Virus record (IMG/VR): IMGVR_UViG_3300027280_000002
Span: 1-64,000 of that record
Origin: a virus
Length of the DNA stretch: 64,000 bases
Direction: 5' to 3' (one strand)
A model generated the notes under the pieces. The model was not told the origin of the DNA, ran no database searches, and saw only the letters and a program-made list of their open reading frames with translations. The translations under genes were made by a program, and so were the position numbers. This document shows positions 47,889 to 57,317 of this stretch, piece after piece. Each line of letters begins with the position of its first letter. Within the stretch, counting starts at the first letter, position 1.

Positions 47889-50464
47889 TGGCAATTATAA
47901 GATATACAAAAGATGCATCTATAAGGTATGCGTACCTTAACATCTTTCCTGATCAGTTTAAAACTGAAAAACAAAAAAAAGATGATAGTTGGGTTAAAAA
48001 CACTATGGATTACTTTGCAAATCAATCATATGCAATGTATGTTAGAAATAGAGACACCTTTGTAAAGAACTATGATTTAATGAAAGGTGTTCTCCGTAGA
48101 GAAGACTTTTATCAAGAACCAGAAGTAAGAAGTTTCACTGATCAACTTACTACAGATATAGATTTACCAGCATACGTTAAAATGTATTCTATAGTAACTA
48201 CACCTGTTAACGAATTAGTCGGAGAGATATCTAAACGTCCAGACTCATTTAGAGTTAAGGCTTTTGATGATGATAGTCAAGCAGAAGAGTTACAATTTAA
48301 AACAGACACATTACAGAAATATGTAATAACTAAAGTAAAAGAACAAGTAGTGGCAAAAGCTGCTATGGCTGGTGAAGAAATATCAGAAGAAGATATTGAA
48401 AAGATAACCTTTGAACAAGTTAAGGATCAATTAGATAGTTATACATCTGTTGCAGAAAAATGGGCTAATCATGTATTAACTGCTCAAAAAGCAGATTTTA
48501 ACATTAAAGAAAAGTCAGAAGAAGCATTTAGAGATCTTCTTATATCTGCAAGACAGTTCTATCATATCTATGAAGACAATTCTAGATTAGGATATAACAT
48601 TGAGGTTTGTAACCCTAAGAACACTTGGTTCTTAACTACTCCTGATAAGAAATATATATCTGACCCTACAGGAAGAAAACAGGGAGCTTATGCTGCTGGT
48701 ACTGTACAAGTTATGGAACTTTCAGAAATAATTGAAGCTATTCCAGAATTAACAAAAGAAGAAATAGATCACTTAAGAACTTCACTACAGGATTACGGAT
48801 TAATAAATGCTAGAGAATCTAATTTAGATAATCCTGGTGTAACTCCAGGTAATGATTCTATTACATACGACACGTATGATCCATTGGTTTTACAAACACG
48901 TATGATTATTGAATCAGAAATGAAAGAGAACGATGATGGTTTAAGAGACTTTCTTGGATTAACGAACAATGTATCTTCTTTTGGATATAAGTATGTTGTA
49001 ATAAGGTCTTATTGGGTTTCTAAAAAGAAGATAGGTAAGTTAATATATATAGATGAGTTAGGTAACGAACAGTCTGTGCTAGTAGATGAAGACTATAAGT
49101 CAGGAACAATGCCTACACAACAGTCATTAGAGTGGGGTTGGATTAATCAATGGTATCAAGGAATTAAAATTGGTCCAGACATCTATCATGTTAGACCTTA
49201 TAAGCTTTTAGATTACTGCCCAATCATTGGTACAGTTTATGAGCAAAAGAACACAGAGGCAAAATCATTAGTAGATTTAATGAAACCTTTCCAAACTATA
49301 TATAATGTTTGTATGAATCAATTATACAAATTATTAGAGAAGGAAGTTGGTAAGGTACAATTAATGTCACTAAGACATATCCCAGTTCCTAAAGACGGAG
49401 ATGCACAAGATGCTATTGACATCTGGGAAATGGAAGCACGTAATAGAGGAGTGGTATTTGTAGATGATAGTCCAGAGAATTTAAAAGCTCCAAGTTCATT
49501 TAATCAATTTAGTTCATTAGATCTTACACGTACACAAGAAATACAATCACGATATACCTTAGCTCAGCAAATGAAGATTGAATGTTGGGAACTTATAGGT
49601 ATGTCTAAACAGCGTATGGGTACTGTAGCTGCATCAGAAACAGCCACAGGTACAAATACAGCAATGCAACAAAGCTACTCTCAAACAGAGCCTCTATTTG
49701 TTGCACATGAATATGTTCAAGGGCAGTTATATCAAGCAATTGTAGATGCTGCTTTATATACTGAAAGCCATAAACCACAATCTACATTATCATACATAAC
49801 TAATGAAGGAGAATCTGCATTTGTACAAGTAAATGGAAGTGACCTATCGTTACGTGACCTTCAGGTATTTTTAACTAATAGACCAGAAGACACTCAAATG
49901 TTTAATGAACTTAGACAATTGTCTCAAGCTATTATACAAAATGGTGGTACATTATATGATGTAATTGAATTATATAGTACTAAATCAATGAGAGAAATGA
50001 AAAAGACTTTCAAAGATCTTAGAGATAAACAAGAACAGCAACAACAAAAACAGATTCAACTTCAAGAACAACAACAGCAAGCTCAGCAGCAACAAGCTCA
50101 AGCAGCCCTAGAACAAGCTGAAAGAATGAAGATGGAAGAACAAGTTAACGAAGATAGACAGAATGATCTGGACAGAGTTAATAAAAAAGAAGTTGCTCTT
50201 ATTAATGCTATGGCTAAAGGAACAGAAGTTGGGGCAGATATGGATAATTCAGGTGCCCCTGATATTGTAGAACTTTCTAAATTAGAAGCTGAGACTAATA
50301 AAGCTAATAAAGAATATAAAGGAAAGATGGCAGAAATTGATAATAGAAATTCTTTAGCACAACAAAAGTTACAATTGGAAAGAGATAAAATAAAATTAGC
50401 TCGTGAAAATCAGGCTAATGATCTAGCTGTAGCAAAACAAAACGCAAAAGGTCGAAATAAATAA
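47888..50464 (+). CDS. Portal protein
   Basis: An 858-residue protein directly after TerL. The body has typical portal features: a long helical stem region, an IGMSKQRMGTVAASETATGTN segment resembling a conserved portal patch, and a C-terminal Gln-rich coiled coil (about 715-760) and Lys/Asp-rich tail. Length is large but within the range of crAss-like and other podovirus portals. The dodecamer would sit at the capsid vertex. Confidence 0.85.
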   Translation: MAIIRYTKDASIRYAYLNIFPDQFKTEKQKKDDSWVKNTMDYFANQSYAMYVRNRDTFVKNYDLMKGVLRREDFYQEPEVRSFTDQLTTDIDLPAYVKMYSIVTTPVNELVGEISKRPDSFRVKAFDDDSQAEELQFKTDTLQKYVITKVKEQVVAKAAMAGEEISEEDIEKITFEQVKDQLDSYTSVAEKWANHVLTAQKADFNIKEKSEEAFRDLLISARQFYHIYEDNSRLGYNIEVCNPKNTWFLTTPDKKYISDPTGRKQGAYAAGTVQVMELSEIIEAIPELTKEEIDHLRTSLQDYGLINARESNLDNPGVTPGNDSITYDTYDPLVLQTRMIIESEMKENDDGLRDFLGLTNNVSSFGYKYVVIRSYWVSKKKIGKLIYIDELGNEQSVLVDEDYKSGTMPTQQSLEWGWINQWYQGIKIGPDIYHVRPYKLLDYCPIIGTVYEQKNTEAKSLVDLMKPFQTIYNVCMNQLYKLLEKEVGKVQLMSLRHIPVPKDGDAQDAIDIWEMEARNRGVVFVDDSPENLKAPSSFNQFSSLDLTRTQEIQSRYTLAQQMKIECWELIGMSKQRMGTVAASETATGTNTAMQQSYSQTEPLFVAHEYVQGQLYQAIVDAALYTESHKPQSTLSYITNEGESAFVQVNGSDLSLRDLQVFLTNRPEDTQMFNELRQLSQAIIQNGGTLYDVIELYSTKSMREMKKTFKDLRDKQEQQQQKQIQLQEQQQQAQQQQAQAALEQAERMKMEEQVNEDRQNDLDRVNKKEVALINAMAKGTEVGADMDNSGAPDIVELSKLEAETNKANKEYKGKMAEIDNRNSLAQQKLQLERDKIKLARENQANDLAVAKQNAKGRNK

Positions 50465-50624
50465 GTAAATAATTACATTCATTATAGCACGAAAATAGTT
50501 AATGCTATATTATCTCGAATATTTATAAAAATACATAAATAAAGTTTTGTAAATCAATATGACTGAATTAACTTTACAGTCATACAAGTAAAAAACCAAG
50601 TTTTAATAAAAAAAATAACTACAT

Positions 50625-51899
50625 ATGTCTGATAATTTACAGCCACAAGGTAACTTTGGCATCCAAGATACCGTAAATATGGGATCTGGAGATGCACAAT
50701 TGCTAAATGATTTAATGGCTCCAGAAACTGCAAGTGGCAGTCCTGAGACCGTTGAACCAATAATAAAAGAAACTGAAGATGTTATACCAGCTACACAGGC
50801 ACCGAAAGGTAAGGATATTATTCCTCCTAAAAGTGTAGATGGAAAAACAGATGAAGAAAAGCAAACAGGGGAATCTCTTATTTCTGATTTTTTAAGTAAT
50901 GATCCTGATGCAATTGAGGAAGAAGAAGTTGAAATTGATATACCTGAAGTCGAAGAACCTAAAGATGTTCTTGATGAAGTGGTAAACGATGAAGAAGCTG
51001 AAGTTGGTTCTGCAAACTTTGAAGCACTATCAAAAGATCTATTTGATCTAGGGGTGTTTAATAAAGAAGAAGGAGAAGAAGTAAGCATTGAAACTCCTGA
51101 AGATTTTTTAGCTCGATTTGAATCTGAAAAGAAAAAAGGAGCACAAAGTTTAGTCCAAGACTTTATAGGTCAATTTGGAGAAGATTATCAAAATGCATTT
51201 GAGTCCATCTTTGTAAAAGGTGTAGATCCAAAAGAATACTTTGGAGCATATAACCAGATAGTAAATTTCTCTGAAATGGATCTATCCAAAGAAAACAATC
51301 AAAAGCAAGTAATGCGTGAAGCACTTCTTGCACAAGGATTTGAAAAAGAAGACATAGGTAAAGAAATAGAGAGATTAGAAAATTACGGTGATCTCGAAAC
51401 AGTATCTACTAGACATCATAAGGTGCTAGTAAAAAAGGAAGCTGCAAAGCTTGCGAAACTAGAAGCAAAGTCACAACAAGAGTTACAAGCAAAATCTGAT
51501 ATTAAAAATCAGTATGTAACAAATGTACAGGCTATACTTTCTGATAAAGTGAAAAATAAAGAGTTTGATGGTATACCTATTAACTCTAATTTAGCTAACG
51601 AACTACAAGACTTCTTAATAACAGATAAGTGGAAAACACCTACTGGAGAAACACTGACTGACTTTGATCGTTCTATTTTAGATTTGAAAAGACCTGAGAA
51701 CCATGAACAAAAAGTCAAAGTAGGTTTACTCCTTAAGATGTTAGAAAAAGATCCAACCTTATCAAGTATACAAAAAGCAGGCGTGACTAAAAAGTCAAAC
51801 AAGCTATTTGGAGAAGTTGCGAGACAAGTTACTAAATCAAAAACAGTTGCTTCAACTAAAACAACGAGTAAACAGAAACCAAATTCATGGTTCATATAA
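50625..51899 (+). CDS. Scaffolding protein candidate
   Basis: A 424-residue protein between portal and major capsid genes. The N-terminal half is very acidic and disordered (EEEEVEIDIPEVEEP) and the C-terminal half is helical and basic (KEAAKLAKLEAKSQQELQ), the usual layout of scaffolding proteins, which bind capsid protein with the basic end. There is no protease motif. The 160-base gap before it holds a weak TGACTG/CAGTCA hairpin and no clear gene. Confidence 0.7.
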   Translation: MSDNLQPQGNFGIQDTVNMGSGDAQLLNDLMAPETASGSPETVEPIIKETEDVIPATQAPKGKDIIPPKSVDGKTDEEKQTGESLISDFLSNDPDAIEEEEVEIDIPEVEEPKDVLDEVVNDEEAEVGSANFEALSKDLFDLGVFNKEEGEEVSIETPEDFLARFESEKKKGAQSLVQDFIGQFGEDYQNAFESIFVKGVDPKEYFGAYNQIVNFSEMDLSKENNQKQVMREALLAQGFEKEDIGKEIERLENYGDLETVSTRHHKVLVKKEAAKLAKLEAKSQQELQAKSDIKNQYVTNVQAILSDKVKNKEFDGIPINSNLANELQDFLITDKWKTPTGETLTDFDRSILDLKRPENHEQKVKVGLLLKMLEKDPTLSSIQKAGVTKKSNKLFGEVARQVTKSKTVASTKTTSKQKPNSWFI

Positions 51900-51928
51900 T
51901 AATTATTAATTAATAAAAAACGAATAAA

Positions 51929-53494
51929 ATGGCAATTCAAACAATCCCAGGTTTAACTGGTTTTACTTATGCACGAGTAGCGTCTATGGATGCACGTGCT
52001 GTAGGTAAACTTACAGATTCAAACCACTTAGAGTCTTTTCACTCTACTGAGCCTGCAGATTATGATAAAAAGATTATCAGTCTGTATACTCAATCTTCAT
52101 TGTATAGCAATGATTTCCTAGACATGATCAATAAGAGTACACCTTACTATATTGATACAAACAGTGATTCATGGAAATGGAACATTGCAGTACCTTACAA
52201 ATTCCCAAAAATTATTGACATTCCTAAATCTACGCAAGATACTATTGCTGCTACAGGTAAAGTAGGAATCGATGGACAAGAGTTCGAATTAATATTGAGT
52301 TCTAACGAATTCTCTAAGAATGCGATTATTTCTGTTGGTACACGTCAGTACGGACCACGTTTTTACGTGATCAAAGATCCACAACCATGGAACATGGGAT
52401 GGATATATAAATTTACACTTGTTAGTGATAACCCAACAGTAGATTTCGTTAATACTACATTTTTAACACAAGGTGTTGAATTAGAATTAGTAGATGCTGC
52501 AATTGGAGAATTCGATCAAGATTTATTAGGTCTTCCAAGATTAGGTGAAGAGATCACTATGTTTGAATCATTAGGTTCTGCATATGGATATGAGCACAAA
52601 ATTACGGAATGGGCTGATGATAAAATGTTAAGAGACTCTTCTGGGAAACCATTAGATATTTTAGTATATGCACCACAACGACGTAATCAACTTCCTTTAA
52701 GAAGAGAAGATGTTAAGTGGGAGCCGTTCATTGAATTCTGGATGCGTAAATCTATGTTAGAATTAAAAGTTAAACGTATGATCTGGGCTTCTCCAGGTAC
52801 AGTTAAGACTAATGGTTCTAAGCAAGAAGTAAAAAGAACTTCTGCTGGTGTATACCACAGAATGAGAAATAACGGAAACTTAGTACAATACAATAGAGGT
52901 GAATTCTCTGCAAACTTGATTCGTTCAGTATTTGGAGATTTATTCTACAGAAGAGTGGATGTTAAAGACCGTAGAGTTAAGATGTATACTAATGAGGCTG
53001 GATTCGATGTATTCCAACAAGCTCTTAAGAATGATGCACTTAATTCTGGACTTACTTTCATGGCAGATTCTGGAAACAGATATATGCAAGGTGAAGGACA
53101 GAATATCACTTATAACTTTGCATTTGACGCAATGGTTACAAGAGAAACAGGTCGTGTTGAATTGATTCACTTAAAAGAACTTGATTTACCACAAACTAAT
53201 TTAGAATTTGGACAAAACATGAAATCTACTCCAGTATTTATGGTGTTTGATGTTTCTCCACTATCTGATGGTGCAATGGTAAACAATATCCGTGAAGTTC
53301 GTATGAAGGGTGCACCTTCTATGACATGGGGTTATATTGATGGTACTCGTTCCCACTTAGGCTTTGCAAAGTCTCAAGGAATGCAGTCTGCTAACAAATT
53401 CCCAGGTTATGAATTATGGATGAAAGATCGATGTGATGTATTCATTGAAGATTTATCAAGAACTGTACTTATAGAAGAAATTCCACAGTTCTAG
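51929..53494 (+). CDS. Major capsid protein
   Basis: A 521-residue protein located after the scaffold gene. The N-terminal 60 residues look like an arm, followed by a long beta-rich body with YKFPKIIDIPKST and IKDPQPWNMGW, and a C-terminal MTWGYIDGTRSHLGFAKSQG. Size and layout recall the HK97-fold capsid proteins of crAss-like and flavobacterial podoviruses. Two hairpins follow the gene. Its codon usage includes more G/C-ended codons than most neighbours, as expected for high expression. Confidence 0.85.
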   Translation: MAIQTIPGLTGFTYARVASMDARAVGKLTDSNHLESFHSTEPADYDKKIISLYTQSSLYSNDFLDMINKSTPYYIDTNSDSWKWNIAVPYKFPKIIDIPKSTQDTIAATGKVGIDGQEFELILSSNEFSKNAIISVGTRQYGPRFYVIKDPQPWNMGWIYKFTLVSDNPTVDFVNTTFLTQGVELELVDAAIGEFDQDLLGLPRLGEEITMFESLGSAYGYEHKITEWADDKMLRDSSGKPLDILVYAPQRRNQLPLRREDVKWEPFIEFWMRKSMLELKVKRMIWASPGTVKTNGSKQEVKRTSAGVYHRMRNNGNLVQYNRGEFSANLIRSVFGDLFYRRVDVKDRRVKMYTNEAGFDVFQQALKNDALNSGLTFMADSGNRYMQGEGQNITYNFAFDAMVTRETGRVELIHLKELDLPQTNLEFGQNMKSTPVFMVFDVSPLSDGAMVNNIREVRMKGAPSMTWGYIDGTRSHLGFAKSQGMQSANKFPGYELWMKDRCDVFIEDLSRTVLIEEIPQF

Positions 53495-53511
53495 TAACAA
53501 TATCCGAGAAG

Positions 53512-53549
53512 TATCCCCTCACCCACACTGTCCCTCCTCAGAGGGGATA
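53512..53549 (+). terminator. Hairpin A after the major capsid gene
   Basis: TATCCCCTC and GAGGGGATA form a 9-bp perfect stem with a 20-base loop; flanking AGAAG/CTTTCT bases could extend it. No long U-run follows, so it may be a partial terminator or a 3'-end stabiliser of the capsid mRNA. Confidence 0.6.
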
Positions 53550-53564
53550 ACTTTCTCAACAACC

Positions 53565-53607
53565 AGAGTGCTGAATTAACTTTCTACCTATTGAATTAGA
53601 GCACTCT
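53565..53607 (+). terminator. Hairpin B after the major capsid gene
   Basis: AGAGTGCT and AGCACTCT form an 8-bp stem with a 27-base AT-rich loop that has further internal complementarity (GAATTAA, TTGAATT). It lies 15 bases after hairpin A, before the next gene at 53648. Confidence 0.5.
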
Positions 53608-53647
53608 ACAAATAGTAATAAACCAAATAAATTAATTAAACTACATT

Positions 53648-54616
53648 ATGGGTAAATTAGGAAAAATCTCTACGATTAAAAGAGAGTATAATGGTAATCA
53701 ATTACAAACACTTCAAAGTGGCTTATCATCTCAAGGTATGACAAGAATTCCTGGAACAGGAGTTTTTAAATATCCTTATAAAGAATTAGATGGAAAATAC
53801 AGAACAGGACTAGATCCTGATGCTGGTTATATTAAACGCATAGCAGATCCAACTGAAAGAGAACTTGAAATCGAAAGAGTTACTGCTCTTAGAGACAGGT
53901 TACAATCATCATTGGGTGATATAGATTTAGGACCAAGAGCTAAGTTCTGGAATTACGGACTGTCTCAAGGAACTAATGATGATCTACATGTAAAATCTGT
54001 AAAACTTTTAGATGGTGATAATTTTTATGACTTAAGTGTTCCTATTCAAGAAATTTGTTTTGCTTGGCTGAGAGTACATCCAACTATTGCATCTTCATAC
54101 GGTGCATGGCAAAGAGGAGAATTTCCAGCTGATACACAGTTTTATGTTGTAAATGATGAAATTGAAAATCAACTTGTTTATAAAAAGAAACAGTCTATCA
54201 ACAAAGCAATTGTTAAGTTTGATGGAATGAGTCCAGAGAAGAAAAGAAAAGTCGGAAGGCTATTAGGACTTCCTGTAACAAACGAATCTAAAGAAGAAGT
54301 GGTTTACAATTTAGTAGACAACATGTTAAAAGAAACCGAAATGAAAGGTGGAACATTCCAAGGATTAAATCCTATAGAAGTATTTAACAGATTTGCTGAC
54401 ATGAAAGAAAATTTACTCCATATAAAAGATTTAATTAAACAAGCTATAACACACTCTATATATAGAATCAAACCAAGCGGTAAGGTTTATGAAGGAGAGT
54501 ACGAAGTAGCAATGGACGAAGAAGAATTAGTAAAATATATGATTGACGAAGATAATCAAGATGACTTACTAGTACTTGAAAAGAAATTGAAATCTAAAAA
54601 ACTAGCTTCTGTATAA
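53648..54616 (+). CDS. Head-to-tail connector / virion structural protein
   Basis: A 322-residue protein placed after the capsid gene. Features: N-terminal GKLGKISTIKREYNG, a PTIASSYGAWQRGEFPADTQ segment, a long charged helix region (IEVFNRFADMKENLLHIKDL) and a KYMIDEDNQDD C-terminus. Comparable positions in related phages hold ring or connector proteins. No enzyme motif was seen. Confidence 0.55.
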   Translation: MGKLGKISTIKREYNGNQLQTLQSGLSSQGMTRIPGTGVFKYPYKELDGKYRTGLDPDAGYIKRIADPTERELEIERVTALRDRLQSSLGDIDLGPRAKFWNYGLSQGTNDDLHVKSVKLLDGDNFYDLSVPIQEICFAWLRVHPTIASSYGAWQRGEFPADTQFYVVNDEIENQLVYKKKQSINKAIVKFDGMSPEKKRKVGRLLGLPVTNESKEEVVYNLVDNMLKETEMKGGTFQGLNPIEVFNRFADMKENLLHIKDLIKQAITHSIYRIKPSGKVYEGEYEVAMDEEELVKYMIDEDNQDDLLVLEKKLKSKKLASV

Positions 54617-54645
54617 GAAGTTAGTTTTAACAAACATAGTTAAAT

Positions 54646-55377
54646 ATGATACCAGTAGATAGTTTATTATATAAAATAGATCAAAAACTAAATAAACTAT
54701 CAACTAACGAGCACCAACAGATTGCATTAGAAGACAAAATCTTAAGCTTGAATGAAGCTCAGATTAAGTTGATAAAACAAAAAGTTGATGGTTTTAGTGT
54801 CCCTAACCGATTAGGTTATGATGCTTTTAAAAAAAGGTATGAGGATTTACAGAATCTAGTTATAGATTTTACAAATCAACCACTTACGTTAGAGGAATCT
54901 AACAAAGAATTAAATCAATGGGATGCAGATCTTACTCTCCTAACACCTAAATACATGTTTTATGTAGATAGCTATGTGTTAGCAGACAAAGGTAGATGCA
55001 AAAATCGAAAGATATGGATTAATAAAGATCTAAGTAAACATGGAGATCTATCTATTTTACTTAACAATGATCATTATAAACCAAGTTTTGAATATCAGGA
55101 AACCTTAAATGGCATATCCTCTAATTCAATAAGCATTTACACGGATGGAACTTTTACTCCCACAACTATACAAGTAATGTACATGAGATATCCTGTCTAT
55201 ATAAATAAGGCAGGATACATTATGTTAGATGGAACACCATCGACAGATGTAAATTGCGAACTAGAACTATACTTAGAAGATGAAATTGTAGATTTAACAG
55301 TTCAGAATCTAGCTATGTATACAGAGAATGCTGCTGCGGTTCAAAGTGCACAATTCAGAATTCAAACAAATGAATAA
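54646..55377 (+). CDS. Ring / connector-type structural protein
   Basis: A 243-residue protein. The N-terminal helix (LLYKIDQKLNKLSTNEHQQI) is followed by a beta-rich body with KYMFYVDSYVLADKG and ends in LYLEDEIVDLTVQNLAMYTEN, a helix also present in head-completion proteins of crAss-like phages as I recall. The order after the capsid gene fits a portal-ring protein. The family call is tentative. Confidence 0.55.
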   Translation: MIPVDSLLYKIDQKLNKLSTNEHQQIALEDKILSLNEAQIKLIKQKVDGFSVPNRLGYDAFKKRYEDLQNLVIDFTNQPLTLEESNKELNQWDADLTLLTPKYMFYVDSYVLADKGRCKNRKIWINKDLSKHGDLSILLNNDHYKPSFEYQETLNGISSNSISIYTDGTFTPTTIQVMYMRYPVYINKAGYIMLDGTPSTDVNCELELYLEDEIVDLTVQNLAMYTENAAAVQSAQFRIQTNE

Positions 55378-55404
55378 TTATAACCCTAAAAAAAAGAATA
55401 AATT

Positions 55405-56541
55405 ATGAGTACATTCGCATTAACCACGTTATTCGTGGTGCCAGTAGGTCAGACAACTCTGCCTAGCACTGGTTCGACTCAAGACCTTACAAAAGGTCAA
55501 GTAGGATTTTTCAATAGCTCCTATGCTACAGTAAACGCTGGAACAATAGCTGCTTCTCCGTATTTCTACGTAGCACAAGGTAGAGAAAACACCTATTTAC
55601 AAGGATCAAAAAGATCTGACAAAATTAAAGGATGCCCAACAGCTGGTGCTTCTTGCAACTCTAACGTTACAGAATGGTACAAAGCTTCTGGTTGTGATAC
55701 TGCTGCTAACCAAATTACTGACGTTACAGACTTTAAAGTACAATGTGGTGAAATAGTAACATTAACACTACGTGCTTTTTCTAGTTATATTAATACTTTA
55801 TACTTCAACGGATTTACACGTTCAGTAACCGTACAAGCTCCATGTTGTGAATGTGGAGGTGATGTATGTACTGATGTTGACACTAACGCATTAATCAACT
55901 CTTTAATTGCTAAGTTAAACCAAAGCGCTCCTGGAGATAATCCAGATAACGTATCTTTTAAAAGTTTCTTTACTTTTGAAAATGTTGGTGGAACAATACT
56001 AAGAATCCACGGTAAACCATTAACTAAATATGGACAACCATGTGACGTTGCTGCATTCCCATTTGAATATGATAGAATGTACTTCAACACATTTATATAT
56101 GATGGACCAGCTACTACTGCTGATTTTATTGTTGCTGATTCTTGTAACATTGTTGCAACCTCTACCATAACTCAGACTTCTACATATCCTTCAGGACTTT
56201 CTGCTGAATGGAAACAAGCAGAAATTAATTACTATAGCTACCAAGCTGGGTATTTAAAATCTCTATATAGAATGGGTGGATACAACGAGAACTTTGAGTC
56301 TTATGTGACTGAAGGAACTGTATATGATAGCTACTATATTCGTTTTAATGAATATGATAAAGGAGCATACCAATGGGGTGACTATATCCATCAAGATTCT
56401 ATCGTGATGATTGCTGTCCCAAATGAAGCGTCAGTTGCTGGTATTGCTACTGCTGTAGAGGCTGTCTTAGTTGGAGCTTTAGGGCCTGTTGTTGATAACA
56501 ATGAGTGTATCACAACTACAACTACTACAACTGCTGCTTAA
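55405..56541 (+). CDS. Virion structural protein with C-terminal heptathreonine tag
   Basis: A 378-residue protein, Thr/Tyr-rich and probably beta-structured (for example SSYINTLYFNGFTRSVTVQA, then a Cys-rich CCECGGDVCTD). Candidates are tail tube or a decoration protein. The C-terminus is exactly seven Thr followed by two Ala, identical in form to the tags on the 8612 and 9815 products. A strong terminator follows, so it ends the head/connector unit. The tag on a long structural protein places the tags on the virion. Confidence 0.7.
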   Translation: MSTFALTTLFVVPVGQTTLPSTGSTQDLTKGQVGFFNSSYATVNAGTIAASPYFYVAQGRENTYLQGSKRSDKIKGCPTAGASCNSNVTEWYKASGCDTAANQITDVTDFKVQCGEIVTLTLRAFSSYINTLYFNGFTRSVTVQAPCCECGGDVCTDVDTNALINSLIAKLNQSAPGDNPDNVSFKSFFTFENVGGTILRIHGKPLTKYGQPCDVAAFPFEYDRMYFNTFIYDGPATTADFIVADSCNIVATSTITQTSTYPSGLSAEWKQAEINYYSYQAGYLKSLYRMGGYNENFESYVTEGTVYDSYYIRFNEYDKGAYQWGDYIHQDSIVMIAVPNEASVAGIATAVEAVLVGALGPVVDNNECITTTTTTTAA

Positions 56542-56574
56542 TAAAAAAGTATATATAATACAATACTAACCTAT

Positions 56575-56621
56575 AATACCAGAGGTGTGAGGATAATACT
56601 CAATCCTCTGGTATTTTTTTT
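56575..56621 (+). terminator. Strong rho-independent terminator
   Basis: AATACCAGAGG and CCTCTGGTATT form an 11-bp perfect stem followed by T8. It is the clearest terminator in the window and isolates the 55405-56541 gene from the tail/adhesin genes. It falls within a longer ORF read from 56587, showing that the true start of the next gene is at 56632. Confidence 0.95.
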
Positions 56622-56631
56622 AAATAAATTT

Positions 56632-57198
56632 ATGGCAGCTAATTTTCAGTTAGATCTTATTGTTCCTCCAAGTTATAGTGTAAATCTACTTGCTGTTACA
56701 GATGCATCTGTCTATCCAGACAGCCCTCCTGTAGTATCAGCACCTAGTATTGAGATTCAAATTCCTGGATTTGGAACAAAGATAATCCCTTTTATACCTT
56801 TAGATACAAACATTTTTGCGTCAGATACCTTAGGCATTACTGAAGCTGGATGTAAACAACCTATTCCAGATGGAATTTACCATTTGAAATATTCGGTTGC
56901 ACCTTCATATTTAAACTATGTTGAGAAAACAATTATGCGCATAGACAAACTTCAAGAGAAATTTGACAATGCATTTTTAAAACTTAACATGATGGAGTGT
57001 GCTAGTGAAATAAAAACACAGTCAAGTGTTACATTAAATACAATTAATTTCTTTATTCAAGGCTCTGTAGCAGCTGCTAACAATTGTGCTGAAAAGGAAT
57101 CAACAACATTATATAATCAAGCTAGTAACATGCTTGATACATTTATAAAATCAAACTGTGGTTGTACAGGTAACAACTACACAATAAACTTTCATTAA
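56632..57198 (+). CDS. Tail-associated structural protein
   Basis: A 188-residue protein from the ATG at 56632 (MAANFQLDLI); an earlier start would lie in a terminator. The N-terminal half is beta-rich with many Pro (IPGFGTKIIPFIPLD), the second half is helical (RIDKLQEKFDNAFLKLNMME) and ends in SNCGCTGNNYTINFH with three Cys. A small tail or baseplate protein is likely from position. Confidence 0.6.
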   Translation: MAANFQLDLIVPPSYSVNLLAVTDASVYPDSPPVVSAPSIEIQIPGFGTKIIPFIPLDTNIFASDTLGITEAGCKQPIPDGIYHLKYSVAPSYLNYVEKTIMRIDKLQEKFDNAFLKLNMMECASEIKTQSSVTLNTINFFIQGSVAAANNCAEKESTTLYNQASNMLDTFIKSNCGCTGNNYTINFH

Positions 57199-57200
57199 TT

Positions 57201-57299
57201 ATGGCGCAATGTGCAGGATGTGGAGCTCAGGTGGGATGTGGTTGTAGACTAAGTAACGGTCTATGCAGCACCTGTCAGCCCAAAGTAAATAAAAAGTAA
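57201..57299 (+). CDS. 32-residue Cys-rich protein
   Basis: A tiny protein with seven Cys (CAGCGAQVGCGCRLSNGLCS, then TC) and a Lys tail. The pairs are spaced as in a double zinc ribbon. It lies 2 bases after the previous gene. I recall similar short Cys-rich frames in tail regions of uncultured phages. It might bind zinc and act in tail assembly. Confidence 0.65.
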   Translation: MAQCAGCGAQVGCGCRLSNGLCSTCQPKVNKK

Positions 57300-57317
57300 A
57301 GTAAAAAAGTAAGACAT

